From NCBI GenBank assembly GCA_012932865.1, contig SAXG01000060.1, forward strand, positions 209,531-273,530: 64,000 nt of DNA, read 5' to 3'. Made by a program: the position numbers and the translations under genes. The notes beneath the pieces are model-generated. The model was not told the origin of the DNA, did not search any database, and was given only the letters and a program-made list of their open reading frames with translations. Each line of letters opens with the position of its first letter. The first letter of the stretch is position 1. Source of the stretch: Amylostereum areolatum. Its lineage: Eukaryota > Basidiomycota > Agaricomycetes > Russulales > Stereaceae. This document shows positions 23,668-34,404 of this stretch, piece after piece.

Positions 23668-23925
23668 ACGAGGTGGACTTTGGGAGTGTCCCAAATTCAA
23701 CTAGCATCGCAACCCTCAACACATTGCGTGCATGTACTGATACTTATCTTTGTCCCCCCGCTAATCTCGATCGTATCCAGCCGCTGCCAGCGCCACGGTC
23801 ACAACTCCGGCCACGCCTACTCCAACTTTGTCCACAACCAGTGCTGCTCAGGTGGCAGCATCCACATCTACTAGGGCTAAGCAATCTCCACGCCTTTACA
23901 CCCCTGGAAAAAGGGATACAGCTAA
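23668..23925 (+). CDS. 5' part of a small gene split by the nested insertion (second exon at 42545-42662)
   Basis: From about 23,779 a frame reads as an Ala/Thr/Ser-rich segment ending SPRLYTPGKRDTAK at 23925. A donor GTATGTTATCC follows, and 18.6 kb further on an acceptor (ATACATTGCAG, ending at 42544) restores the frame with NICGREWKLANPAGTEREF and DTYWKAPENLETRE, ending at a TGA at 42660-42662. Without the hAT-like element the intron would be only about 70 nt, normal for this genome. The function is unknown; such W/YWK-rich fragments occur beside fungal retroelements, so it may itself be transposon-derived. Confidence 0.4.
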
Positions 23926-24419
23926 GTATGTTATCCTTAATTGTCTATTTGGCCTCTCTGCTCATCCTAAGGCTCCAACTGTATAGTTTATGTCTAGTGA
24001 GATTAAGGTAGCTAGATAGTATACTATACTAAACAGTAAACAGACAGTAGATAGACACATCAGCAAAACTCTGAGTACTTGGGGTGAACTTGGACTTGGA
24101 GCAAGCACCTTAGGCTTGGAGATTTACCTTGGAGGCACTTTGCCTTGGAGTCAAATAACTTGAAGCTTTGGTAAAATCAATGGAGCTTGGAATTGACCTT
24201 GGGAATTTAGTAGTTTACTTAGACACTTGCAGTTTTTGTTAATGCCGTCTACATCACAAAATCTCAAGTCTCGATGGATGCCAAGTCGGGAGTTCTCGCG
24301 ACTTTGTGAAATAACGACATAAATAGTCATGTGATTCATCATTTTTGTTGACCTCGACGCCGTGTCGTCCCTCTTCTCTTTGTCTCCAACCATGACCTTT
24401 GTTGTTGTCGTGGACCGTT

Positions 24420-25200
24420 GTCGTTGTCGGCCCTTGCATCATCATTGTCGCCACCGCCCTCGTCACTGTGTCGCCACCACCTTTGTCCTCAATGCCTCGT
24501 CACCACGTCGTCAACACCCTCGTCTCAACGCCCTCACCACGGCATCATCAACACTCTCGTCCAACACCCTCCTCAACGCCCTCATCACCGCGTCGTCAAT
24601 GCCCTTGTCACCACGTCCCCACCGCCCTCGTCACCGCGTCCCCACCACCCTCATCCTCAACACCCTCGTCACCACGTCCTCAACACCCTCGTCTCAACAC
24701 CCTCGTCAACGCGTCCCCCACCGCCCTTGTCACCGCACCCTCAACGCTCTCGTCCACCACCCTCGTCAACCGCCCTCATCCACCGCCCTCGTCACCGCCC
24801 TCGTCACCGCGTCCCCACCACCCTCGTCTCAACGCCCTCGTCACCGCGTCGCCACCGCCCTCGTCACCGCGTTGCCACCACCCTCGTCCTCAACGCTCTC
24901 ATCACTGCACCCTCAATGCTCTTGTCCACCACCCTCGTCCACCGCCCTTGTCACCGCGTCCCCACCGCCCTCGTCACCGTGTCGCCACCGCCCTCGTCAC
25001 CGCATCCCCACCACCCTCGTCCTCAACGCCCTAGCCACGGCGTCATCACCGTGCCCCCACTGCCCTCGTCTCAACGCCCTTGTCAACGCATCGTCAACGC
25101 GTCCCCCACCGCCCTCGTCACCGCGCCCTCGACACTCTCGTCCAACACCCTCTTCAACGCCCTCGTCACCGGGGCCCCACCGCCCTGGTGCTCCACCCTT
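24420..25200. repeat. C-rich minisatellite
   Basis: Irregular tandem units built from CGCCCTCGTCACCGC, with CGTCCCCACC or CCTCAACAC variants, fill about 780 bp. All three plus-strand frames are open because the units rarely contain stops. The translations are Pro/Ser/Arg/His repeats and not believable proteins. Confidence 0.8.
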
Positions 25201-26049
25201 GATGCCCCCATTCCCAGTGCTCTGTTCTTGCATCCTGGTGCTCTGTTCTTGCTGCTTTGGTGCTCCATCTTTGCTACCCTGCCCCACTCCCCTGTTGTGT
25301 AGCTGTACCTACATCCTGTGTAACACATGTACCCAATCTATAGAATGATGAATAATGATTTTTTTCAACCCTAAAATGTGTGCACAAAACAACTTGGATG
25401 TGTCTTGTGAGCTCCTTGTAGAATCTGAAGCTACTTGAGCATGTCCTTGGGCATCCAAACCTAGCTTGGGGCTCCTGGATAACAACCTTTATGGCCTTGA
25501 GGCTTACTTGCCAAGTGGGCCCAAGGCTCCCCCCAAGGCAAATGTGACCTTGGGCCAGTAAGTGACCCGGCTTGGGCAAGGCACATGTTACTTGGGGCTT
25601 GGGGCCTTGGGGGCCTTGCCCAACATCAGCAATTTGACACATTTTGTTGGGGCTTGTTTGAGCCAGTTGAGGGGTTGGTAAACCACCAAAACAACCTAAA
25701 CAGCCCAACCCACCAACCTTCCCCCAGGGCATGTATCATTGGGGGGTTGGGCCAACTCATGGCCAACTCAAGCATAACCAGACCTCAAGCTAGCTACAAC
25801 CCTCCTAAGTAGTACTCAACTATCCCAGAATGCATTTAATATCACTCAATTTTCACAATTTTCATGGTTGGTCATTTAACACACTATATTATTGCACATA
25901 GGACACATAGAGATGTCTACCTAGCAACAGTATAGTACCTGTACAGATAGTGGAAATAAACATGAAGAGAAAGATGGGATGACCAAAACACAGCAACAGC
26001 GGACATGCTACTAGCATGGACATCAGCAAACAGACCCAGATGCAGATAC

Positions 26050-26970
26050 ACAGCCATACCGGGTGGCGAGGACAATGACGTCAGCAGTGAGGACATCGGC
26101 GGGTGGGGGGGACGTCGGTGGGTGGAGGGAACACTGGAATGATGAGGACGGTGGCGGTGGCGTGACGAGGATGTCGGCGGGTGACGAGGACGTCGGCAGA
26201 TGGCGAGGATGAGGACAATGGCAGGTGGTGAGGACATTGGCGGGTGGTGGTGCATGCGGGTGCACACGCACATGTGTATGTGTGCAACGTGCGCGCGTGC
26301 GCAGGCATGCCCATCAGAAGCGGATGCACGGACAGGTGCGGGTGTGCGCGACGGGTGCACGCATACAAGCGTTGACAGCCAACGCGTGAGGGGGTGGGTG
26401 CACAAGCACCCTCGGGCGCAGGGGCAGTGCATGAACGCAGGTGCGGGCGGCACGAGCATGGGCACAGGTGGACGTTGGTGGTCACATGATGAGGATGTCA
26501 TTAGCTGGGAATGTTGGCAGGTGGTGAGGATGTTGGCAGGTGGAGGGGACACTGGCAGTGGCGAACGACGAGAACAAAGTTAGTCAGGTGAGGCGGAGCA
26601 GTGAGATTATGGCGCACGCAGTGACGAGGACGTTGACGGGTGACTAGGTTGGCGAGGTTGGCGGGTGACGAGGGTGATGAGGTTGGCGGGTGACGAGGGT
26701 GACGAGGTTGGCGGATGACGAGGGTGGTGGCAGAGGATGCAAGGGTGCAGAGTGCGAGGAAGCCGCCGCCACCGCATGTAGCGACCACGGCGGCAGCGAC
26801 GACGGCAGCTGCGGCAGCGACAAGTGGCGGCGGCGGCGGCGATGAGTGGCGGTGGTGGCGGCAGCAACGAGTGGCGGTGGCGGCGGCGGCAACGAGTGGC
26901 GGTGGCGGCGGCGGCAACGAGTGGCAGCGGCGACGAGTGGCGGAGGGGAGAGGATGGTGGTGGTGAGTGA
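26050..26970. repeat. G-rich minisatellite and (GGCGGC)n tract
   Basis: Units related to GGCGGGTGACGAGG, then GTTGGCGGGTGACGAGGGTGA, and from 26,815 to 26,945 a run of GGCGGCGGC-type repeats with GACGAGTGGC. The dominant word, GTGACGAGG, is the reverse complement of the CCTCGTCAC word in the array at 24,420-25,200, so the two arrays lie in inverted orientation. Confidence 0.75.
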
Positions 26971-27825
26971 GTGAGTGACGTGTCGATGTGGCAGACGAGT
27001 TTGAATGAGGAGAAAAGTCTCACGGTATGTGTGGCTTTAGGGCAGGCCTAATCTGCCTTTCAGATCAAGTCTTGATGTGCTCAGGGAAGTTGATGCCGGT
27101 TGCTAGGTCCAGCCGAGTTGCCGGCGGGTTCGCCAACTCGGTCGGGCCGGACAACTGATCAAACTCGCTAACTACATCAAAACCGTCGGCAACCCTTCAA
27201 CAAAAAGTGCCCACTTGCTGATGAAGGGACCCAAGGCCCTGTCAAGTACTCAGAGTTTTGCTGATGCAGTTTAGACAGTTGATGCATCATTGCTGAATTG
27301 AAGTAAAGAAGTCAATGTAGAGTTTAGTACACATAAGCTCTGAGATAGTCCTAGCCTTGAGTAATGAGCACACATCAGTACAGATGTGGTGAGCATCTGA
27401 GAACAAGCACTAAATGGACACCAAGGTAGCAGGAATTACTAAAAAATCCTAGGCCATGCACACAACAACCAGAAAGTGGTCCTTATGTTTATATTTATAG
27501 TTATAAAGTGCACATGAATAGAACAAATAGATCATATATCTTCCACCATTTTAAGGGGTTCCGAAGGTTTCCATATCCCCCCTCATTGGCCTTCTAGCAA
27601 TTGAGTTCCAGTACCTCTAGAGATGTGAAGATGGGTGCTGGGGAGATAGCTGAGATGGCTGAAAATATTGCCAGAGTTGGGCATGGGTGTAATGGGTGTA
27701 GTGGAGGCTGATAGCTTGCACTGGGTACCACCTACGGGCATGCCACATGCTGCCACTTCAGATAGGGTTTACTGTCTAGTATACTCACTACTTACTGTCT
27801 ACAGCTGATGGGGTAGCTAGATAGT

Positions 27826-28283
27826 TGTCATGAACGGTCTATAATTTTCTTTTTACTTTACATCGGTTACACGCTTTAGGACTTATCGACTTATCACCGG
27901 TCCGGCTCCACCTTGGCCCGGACCCGGCTCATCTATATCCCGCCCGGACCCACGTGACTCATCTCGGTCCGGGTCTGACTCCTTTCTCTTGACTCATGCT
28001 GTACAATACTGACTCATGCTGTGCTCTTTTACATACGACTGCTTACTTATACTTGGTCTGCTTACTGATCACCGTGTATTGGTTGCTTACCTAAGTCTCT
28101 CTCCTCTTGTGTATATAAGGCTCGCTCTCGCTGTACATATTCCTTATCTCGAGCTAGTCAATTCTACCGACTTTGCTTGCTTTCCCTCGTCTGTCGCCGT
28201 GTCTGATCGGCTCCCCTCTGTCGTCCTCATCTTCTAGTCAGCTGTGTTGTAACTTGGTGCTGTCGCACTAGTCGTTGCTGACA
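27826..28283 (+). repeat. 5' LTR of element A
   Basis: Starts TGTCATGAACGG, ends GTTGCTGACA. TATATAA at 28112-28118 is the likely promoter. No clear tRNA primer-binding sequence was recognised just after the LTR. Confidence 0.95.
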
Positions 28284-28754
28284 TAAGCTCGAGATCTGTT
28301 TACTCTTGCACCACCCTACGACCGTCCCTACGTACTGTAGCGTAGTAGTAGTAGTACCCGTCTGGTACTGACCTTGTCCTTCCCCCGTGCCGCCCTAGAC
28401 CGTTGCCCCCAGAGTACGCGACTCGTTACCCTGACATTGTGGTCGTGCGCACGTATACCAGTGCCGGCTTGACGTTTCCTCGAAACGTTACACCTACTCG
28501 AGACTCTCCAATACCAGGAGTTGAAAGCTCAGAGGTGACAGTAGAAGGTGCACCTTTGGTGTAGGAAACGAGTAAAAGCAGCGAAAGGAAAGCGGTTTAG
28601 GAAGTCTTTGGGCTCGTGTCCCCTAGACGAAGAGACAGCCAACAGGTCGAGAAGACTGAGGCAGACCGTCTTGCGATCTCATAACAGAACCACCTTCCCT
28701 CGACAAAATCTTCCCTTGCCGCACAGAGTAACCATTTCGACTGGGGGCTCGTGC

Positions 28755-29156
28755 ATGGAAGATTGGCGCTCGCAAGTACAAGAATTCATCCCCATCAGCC
28801 ACAACGCTATCATCTCCCTCATCAACGAATCTAAGGACCCTTGGGCCTGGCACAATTGGAAGGTCGCCCTCGGCGTAGAAGAACTTGAAGACTCCGTCAT
28901 AGACATCCACTTCTATTGCCTCAAAATAAGCGAACAAGGAAACGGAAACCTCTACGTCTACTCCTTCCCATACGTCACCTACCGCTACAAACTCGAGCAA
29001 CCCCCAAAGACCTTCTACGCGCCCAACGAGAAAATACCAGTGGACACTCGACACACCCACCGCCTCCTTACACCAGGCAACACCCCCAGCCCCACACCAG
29101 AGCCAGAGGTCATCGACCTCACCCAGCCAGAGGTCATCGACCTCACCCACTTATAA
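28755..29156 (+). CDS. Element A ORF1 with two C-terminal VIDLT motifs
   Basis: A 133-residue protein from the ATG at 28755 (MEDWRSQVQEF); the open frame extends further upstream without ATG. It contains DPWAWHNWKVALG and NLYVYSFPYVTYRY, reminiscent of the ORF1 pattern in elements 1 and B although similarity is weak. The C-terminus is a short direct repeat, PEVIDLTQ then PEVIDLTHL. The hydrophobic core VIDLT matches the consensus of SUMO-interacting motifs (for example in PIAS proteins). The stop is TAA 29154-29156, and the same frame stays open behind it into gag. Confidence 0.6.
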   Translation: MEDWRSQVQEFIPISHNAIISLINESKDPWAWHNWKVALGVEELEDSVIDIHFYCLKISEQGNGNLYVYSFPYVTYRYKLEQPPKTFYAPNEKIPVDTRHTHRLLTPGNTPSPTPEPEVIDLTQPEVIDLTHL

Positions 29157-29462
29157 ACAATTCCCTCGTTCGGACTCAACGGCTCTGACTCCAGTTCTGA
29201 CTCCGACACCGACGTTGAGGACGAAAACTGCTACATATATCCCCTCCCTCTAGGCTTCACTGAACGAGGAAACGACTTCTTTGTCCAACTCGGAGACACC
29301 ACTGTCGAAGTCGCCTTTGTAGCAACCCAAACAAGTGGCATCAGTTGGTACTTCGCCAACAAAAGCCAAGACGACCTCACTGAAGCCGACTTCAACCTCA
29401 TCGCCACCTCCATCCTACCACCTGTCACCGACGAAGACTTCTCCGACCTCGACGAACCAATC

Positions 29463-30719
29463 ATGGCTGCCCAGTGGATCCGCACCGACCCCCAACCCCC
29501 TCTCCCCGCCGAACTTGCCAACTGCACCGAAATCGGTGGAACATGGAACATCGTCATCGGCCAAACTGGCTCTCCCATCCAACACATGAATAACGGCACC
29601 GACGATGCCTGGCTCATGGAAGTAAATGGCCAATGGGTCGCCATCCCTGCCGTGCTTGTTGCCGCCCTCAACCTGCCACCCCCCACCGTCAACGTCACGG
29701 CCCCCCCCATCACCGTCAACCCCCCTGCGGTCACTGTTAGTGCCCCAGCCGCCGCCGCCGCCAGACCCCCCCGAAAGAAAGTCCACGCGAAAACTCCTGA
29801 AGGCTTCTCTGGGAAACGAGAGGACTTCAATGACTGGATGCGGTCGTGCGAGGAATACATGCGAGCCGCTGAGGATGACCTCGTGACGGACAAGGACAAA
29901 GTCCTCTTCATTCTCACCTACATGACGGGGGAGGCAGCACGCACCTGGAAGGCCGAGTATGAGGATGCACACTTGGCCAATGGAGCCATGGTCGCCTGGG
30001 TGGACTTCCATAAAGCACTCAAAGGGGCCTTCACCGACGTCAATGAGCAGCACCGTGCCGCAGTCGAACTGGACGGGTTCAAACAGACGAAGGGTACCAC
30101 TGCCCATGAATACTTCGCCAAGTTCGAGCAACTCGCAAGGAAGGCAGGATACTCCACGGCGCAGGACCCTATCCACCTCATGCAGCTGCTCAAACACAAC
30201 GTCTACTATCGGACCATCGACTCCATCTACGACAGCGGCCACGTTCCTCAGAAATATGAGGACCTCAAAGAGCGCATCATCCTGATCAACGGTCTGCAAC
30301 AGGAGCGGGAGGACCTTAAGACCCAGCGCAGTGGACCCGTGCAGAACCAAAAACCCAAAGGACAAGGATCGTCCAATGGGCAACAAGGGGGGCAGGTCCC
30401 ATGGCGCCGCGATGGAACCGGCACGGTGCACGGTGGCAAAGGTCAGCCGATGGACGTCAACCGTGTCGACATCAAGGGGCGATGCTTCCGCTGCGGACAG
30501 AATGGCCACCAGGTGTGGGACTGCAGGGTGGACGTGAAGAACATCCGAGACATGTGGGGGAGGGACCGGTACACGGAACCGCCAAAGCGGGAGGCTCGAG
30601 CACAGACGTTCGAGACGCCCACCACCTGGGCTAGGAGCCTGTCGGCCGAAGATCGGAAAAACGTGATGGACGCGCTTCAAGCTCAGCCGAAGGTGGAGGA
30701 GAAGAAGGAGGGTTTTTGA
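29463..30719 (+). CDS. gag: Element A gag
   Basis: Structural protein of the retroelement particle; 418 residues from the ATG at 29463. Capsid-type region: GFSGKREDFNDWMRSCEEYM and TYMTGEAARTWKAEYED, typical of the retrotransposon gag fold. Zinc knuckle C-x2-C-x4-H-x4-C (CFRCGQNGHQVWDC) from residue 341. The frame is open upstream of the ATG to position 29157, just after the ORF1 stop, and that segment (YIYPLPLGFTERGNDFF) looks like protein, so a longer product by readthrough of the UAA is possible. The stop TGA at 30717-30719 overlaps the start of pol. Confidence 0.9.
   Translation: MAAQWIRTDPQPPLPAELANCTEIGGTWNIVIGQTGSPIQHMNNGTDDAWLMEVNGQWVAIPAVLVAALNLPPPTVNVTAPPITVNPPAVTVSAPAAAAARPPRKKVHAKTPEGFSGKREDFNDWMRSCEEYMRAAEDDLVTDKDKVLFILTYMTGEAARTWKAEYEDAHLANGAMVAWVDFHKALKGAFTDVNEQHRAAVELDGFKQTKGTTAHEYFAKFEQLARKAGYSTAQDPIHLMQLLKHNVYYRTIDSIYDSGHVPQKYEDLKERIILINGLQQEREDLKTQRSGPVQNQKPKGQGSSNGQQGGQVPWRRDGTGTVHGGKGQPMDVNRVDIKGRCFRCGQNGHQVWDCRVDVKNIRDMWGRDRYTEPPKREARAQTFETPTTWARSLSAEDRKNVMDALQAQPKVEEKKEGF
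30710..30719 (+). promoter_or_regulatory. Candidate -1 frameshift site, element A
   Basis: G GGT TTT at 30710-30716 fits the X XXY YYZ slippery heptamer in the gag frame and is followed at once by the gag stop TGA. Pol is in the -1 frame and open across the site. Downstream, GGGCT (30722-30726) can pair with AGCCC (near 30,748-30,752), a weaker stem than in elements 1 and B. Confidence 0.6.
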
Positions 30720-33700
30720 GGGGGCTGACGATGTACACGGCATCTGAAGCCCAAGTTTCTGTTTCTCGCCCGTCTGGTTTTGTGGCGCCTCGGTGGCCTG
30801 GTTCTCGTTTACATATGCGCATTGTTGATTCGGACTGTACTACTACGGGGGATATCCCCATTATGACTTCTCTTACGGACTCTATCGGTACGGGCACGCG
30901 TCCCGTTGTTATTTTAGATACTCAGGCTTCGATTTGTGAGCCTTCGGCTTTGGATATGGCTTCGGTTTTGGCTTCAGTTTTGGATACGGCTTTGGATACG
31001 GACTCGGTTTTGGATATGGACCCTGTGAAGTCAGGGACAACGCCGTGCGATGGAAGGGGCACGGCGCCCAAATCATGTTATATGGCACCTGGAACGGCTC
31101 AATGGATGCTTCGTCACTTAAGGGAAGACAAACCCGAAAGTGCGATTGCAATCCTTCGCATCTGGACACACCACCGACGCCGTGACGAGGCTACTTATGA
31201 AGCCATCAAAGAGATAACTGGCATGGGAGACGAGTTAGCATGTCAAGCCCTACTAGAGCTTGCCACTCCTATGCAGTTCATACGCTCCTCCAGCGCCAAG
31301 GAACAAACGGTCATTTCCACACAACTGGTGGTAGATTCCAAGCGCATTGTCAAAGCTCTCGCACTCCTGGACAGTGGTTGCACTGGCTCGTGTATCAACA
31401 CGAAGTTCGTGCAGGAAAATCACATCCCCACGCGACGGACTGCTCGCCCAATCCCAGTACGAAATGCAGACGGCACTCTCAACGCAGGAGGTCCCATCAC
31501 GGAATATGTCACACTTCGTCTAAATATTCAAGACCATGAAGAAAACATTGACCTGGCGGTCTCCAACCTAGGAGATACGGACCTTTTTATTGGACATGAG
31601 TGGCTAAAGAAGCACAACCCTCGCATCGACTGGAAATCCGGGTCAATTGAATTCGACCGATGCCCTATCAGCTGCTCTCGTCCCCCTCCCCTCCTCAATA
31701 TCGATGATGATGAAGAAGAGGAGGAAGAGCCAGTCCACATGGAAAAGGACGAGCAGCTGTTTGCTTTCGACTGGGATGGTTACAAAGCGACATACCACAT
31801 CCGGACCCATGCATCAGACATTGCAATTGAAGAGCACGCTAAGAAAAAGGAACAGACCTTCTCTGAGCGAGTCCCAACAGCGTACCACGAATTCAAGGAC
31901 ATCTTTGACAAAGACGACTTCGACAAGCTCCCTGAGCGACGCCCATGGGACCACGCCATTGAGCTCACTCCTAACTTCAAACCGGTCGATTGCAAAGTTT
32001 ACCCCCTCACATTGGATGAGCAGAAGCAACTGGACGCCTTTTTGGAAGAGAACCTGAGATCTGGCCGGATCCAACCGTCCAAATCACCCATGGCCTCCCC
32101 ATTCTTCTTCATCAAGAAAAAAGACGGCTCGCTACGTCCTGTGCAGGACTATCGAAAGCTCAATGAGATGACGATAAAGAACCGTTACCCGCTCCCGCTC
32201 ATCCAAGAGTTAGTTGACAAGCTTAAGGGAGCACGGCACTTTACCAAGCTCGATGTCCGATGGGGGTACAACAATGTTCGGATTAAAGAAGGGGACGAGT
32301 GGAAAGCCGCATTCCGCATGAACAAAGGTCTCTACGAGCCTACGGTCATGTTCTTTGGACTCACCAACTCCCCGTCTACGTTCCAAGCCATGATGAACGA
32401 CCTGTTCAAAGACTTGATCCACCAAGGAGTTGTGGTCGTCTATTTGGACGACATCCTCATCTTCACACATACGCTAGAAGAACATCGTCGGATAGTCAAG
32501 GAGGTCCTCCAGATCCTGCGAGAGAACAAACTCTACCTGAAGCCAGAAAAGTGCGAGTTTGAGAAGGCAGAAATTGAATACCTGGGCATGATTGTTGGCG
32601 GAGGAAGGGTTCGCATGGATCCAGCAAAGGTCGCGGCAATTACCAATTGGCCAGCCCCCAAAACGAAGAAACAACTTCAATCGTTTATGGTCTTTTGCAA
32701 CTTCTACCGTCGCTTTATCAAGGACTTCAGCGGCATTGCTCACCCAATGACTAAACTCACTGGGAAGACGGAATGGGTCTGGGACACCCCACAGCAGGAG
32801 GCTTTTTGAGGAACTCAAGCGACGTATAACATCGCAGCCAGTTCTAGCAATCCCTACAGACGATGGGCAGTTCCGTGTCGAGGCGGACTCCTCTGACTAT
32901 GCCACGGGCACGGTACTCTCGCAACAACAGGACAATGGCAAATGGCACCCGGTTGCCTTCCTCTCAAAGTCCCTCAGCAAAGCTGAGAGGAACTATGAGA
33001 TTTATGACAAGGAATTACTGGCTATCATGACGGCGCTAGAGGAATGGAGACAATACCTCATGGGGGCACGACAGGAGTTTGAAATCTGGTCGGATCATCG
33101 CAATCTCACGTACTTCCGCAAGGCGCAGAAGCTAAATTGGAGACAAGCACGATGGTTAACGGAGCTACAAGAGTATCATTGTACGCTACTCCACAAGCCT
33201 GGCAAAACAATGGGTAAACCCGATGCTATTTCCCAACTAGCGGGCCTTGAGAAGGGGGAGAAAGACAATGAAAACATTGTCCTCCTGAAACCAGAACTCT
33301 TTCGCGCCCTCAACCATGCAGGAATCATAACCAACAGACCTGACAATGCCTTCATTGAGCGGATTCAGGAGGCTACCTTACTCCGAGACCATGCAGTAGA
33401 ACGCGCCTTAGCACTCAAAGTAAAGGGATGGCTGGAACATGCAGATGGAACGGTCACCTGGCAACACAGACTCTATGTCCCAAGAGACAAAGGACTCCGT
33501 GCAGACATCATCCAGGCTCATCATGACGGCCCGCTTGTCGGTCATCCAGGACGATACAAGACCCACGAGCTCATCACACGCAACTACTGGTGGCCTGCCA
33601 TTAGAGATGATGTCCGGAAATATGTCGAAGGATGTGAGACCTGCCAACGTACCAAGATTAGACATGATCGTATTGCCGCTCCACTCCACCCACATGACCC

Positions 33701-33982
33701 GCCACAAGCACCTTGGGAGCACGTATCCATTGACTTCGTCATGCCACTCCCGGTCTCGGATGGAAAAGACGCCATCTGCAATGTGAACTGCATGGGTACC
33801 AAGCAGGTTGTATTCTGGGCCACGACCAAAGACCTAACAGAGGACGAACTCGCCTTCGAGTACCTACGCGAGGTGGTCCCCCATCATGGAATTCCTAGAA
33901 AGATCGTCAGTGACCGCGGCAGCGTCTTTGTCTCCAAGTTCACCACGGCATTATTCCAACTGCTAGGCATTGAAGGGAACCC
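30716..33982 (+). pseudogene. pol: Element A pol, 5' part (interrupted by element B)
   Basis: Protease LLDSGCTGSCIN (Asp near residue 219 counted from 30716), RT with RPVQDYRKLNEM, RWGYNN and the catalytic YLDD from residue 576, then RNase H (EADSSDYATG, NYEIYDKELLAI). The integrase zinc finger is HPGRYKTHEL...CETCQRTK; its core has SIDFVMPLP and VSDRGSVF. Just after LLGIEGNP (ends 33982) element B begins. One extra T in a run of five (32803-32807) creates TGA in frame and a frameshift; removal of one T restores EAFEELK. This is either a real inactivating indel or a sequencing error. Segment 33027-33982 is in the shifted frame. Confidence 0.9.
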
Positions 33983-34402
33983 TGTCACGGATCGCTCCAT
34001 TTCTCTCTTCGTTTGCAGACCTCGTACACGCGACGCGTCACGGCACATGACTTTCCCTTGCATCACATGCTTCAACGACGTCATTGCCCGGACTTCCGAG
34101 CGGGGTTCCGCATCCTTATCTATGACATCATCGCTCCGGACCTTCGTCCTCCACCCCATGACTCCTTTCTTATTGTTCCCCCCGCTCGCACCACTATTGC
34201 ATCGCATCGCACCATCGTACCCACTTGTATATAAGGACAGTGTTTCTCTTCCCTTCTCCCTAGACTGTCCATCTCGTCATACGGTACTGTAGCACACGTT
34301 GCACTACCCTAGACCCCGGCACTCTCGAATCTACTCTCTTCTCGCTCCTCCCATCGTCGCGACTTAGGCGGTTCATCGGTCTCATAAACTGCGTTTCTGA
34401 CA
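33983..34402 (+). repeat. 5' LTR of element B
   Basis: Starts TGTCACGGATCGC, ends GCGTTTCTGACA. TATATAA box at 34228-34234. Two bases after the LTR is TGGACAGTC, which could be a primer-binding site because it starts with TGG (complement of tRNA CCA); no tRNA was assigned. Confidence 0.95.
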
Positions 34403-34404
34403 CC

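Larger units (their letters stand above)
24058..27266. repeat. Internal segment bounded by a perfect 24-bp inverted repeat, with CTTGG motifs
   Basis: The 24 bp at 24058-24081 (starts CATCAGCAAAACTC) are exactly inverted at 27243-27266. Just inside the left copy (24,080-24,220) and again at 25,400-25,640 the pentamer CTTGG or CCAAG recurs at short spacing, like subterminal binding sites of DNA transposons. This may be a separate element within the hAT-like element. No flanking duplication was found. Confidence 0.5.

Noticed and set aside
24420..25200. Possible CRISPR array because of short repeats
   Set aside because: The units are irregular and directly adjacent, there are no unique spacers of constant length, and the genome is eukaryotic.
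24362..25348. Long open frames of about 200-330 codons in all three plus frames
   Set aside because: They are products of the C-rich minisatellite: all frames are open together and translate to Pro/Ser/Arg/His repeats with no domain.
26023..27023. Overlapping frames on both strands in the G-rich region
   Set aside because: Same reason: low-complexity repeats keep several frames open; no protein-like composition.
29415..30743. 442-codon minus-strand frame
   Set aside because: Antisense to element A gag, which has a capsid region and zinc knuckle in the expected order.
34013..34234. 73-codon frame repeated at 40690
   Set aside because: Inside the element B LTRs; identical because the LTRs are identical.
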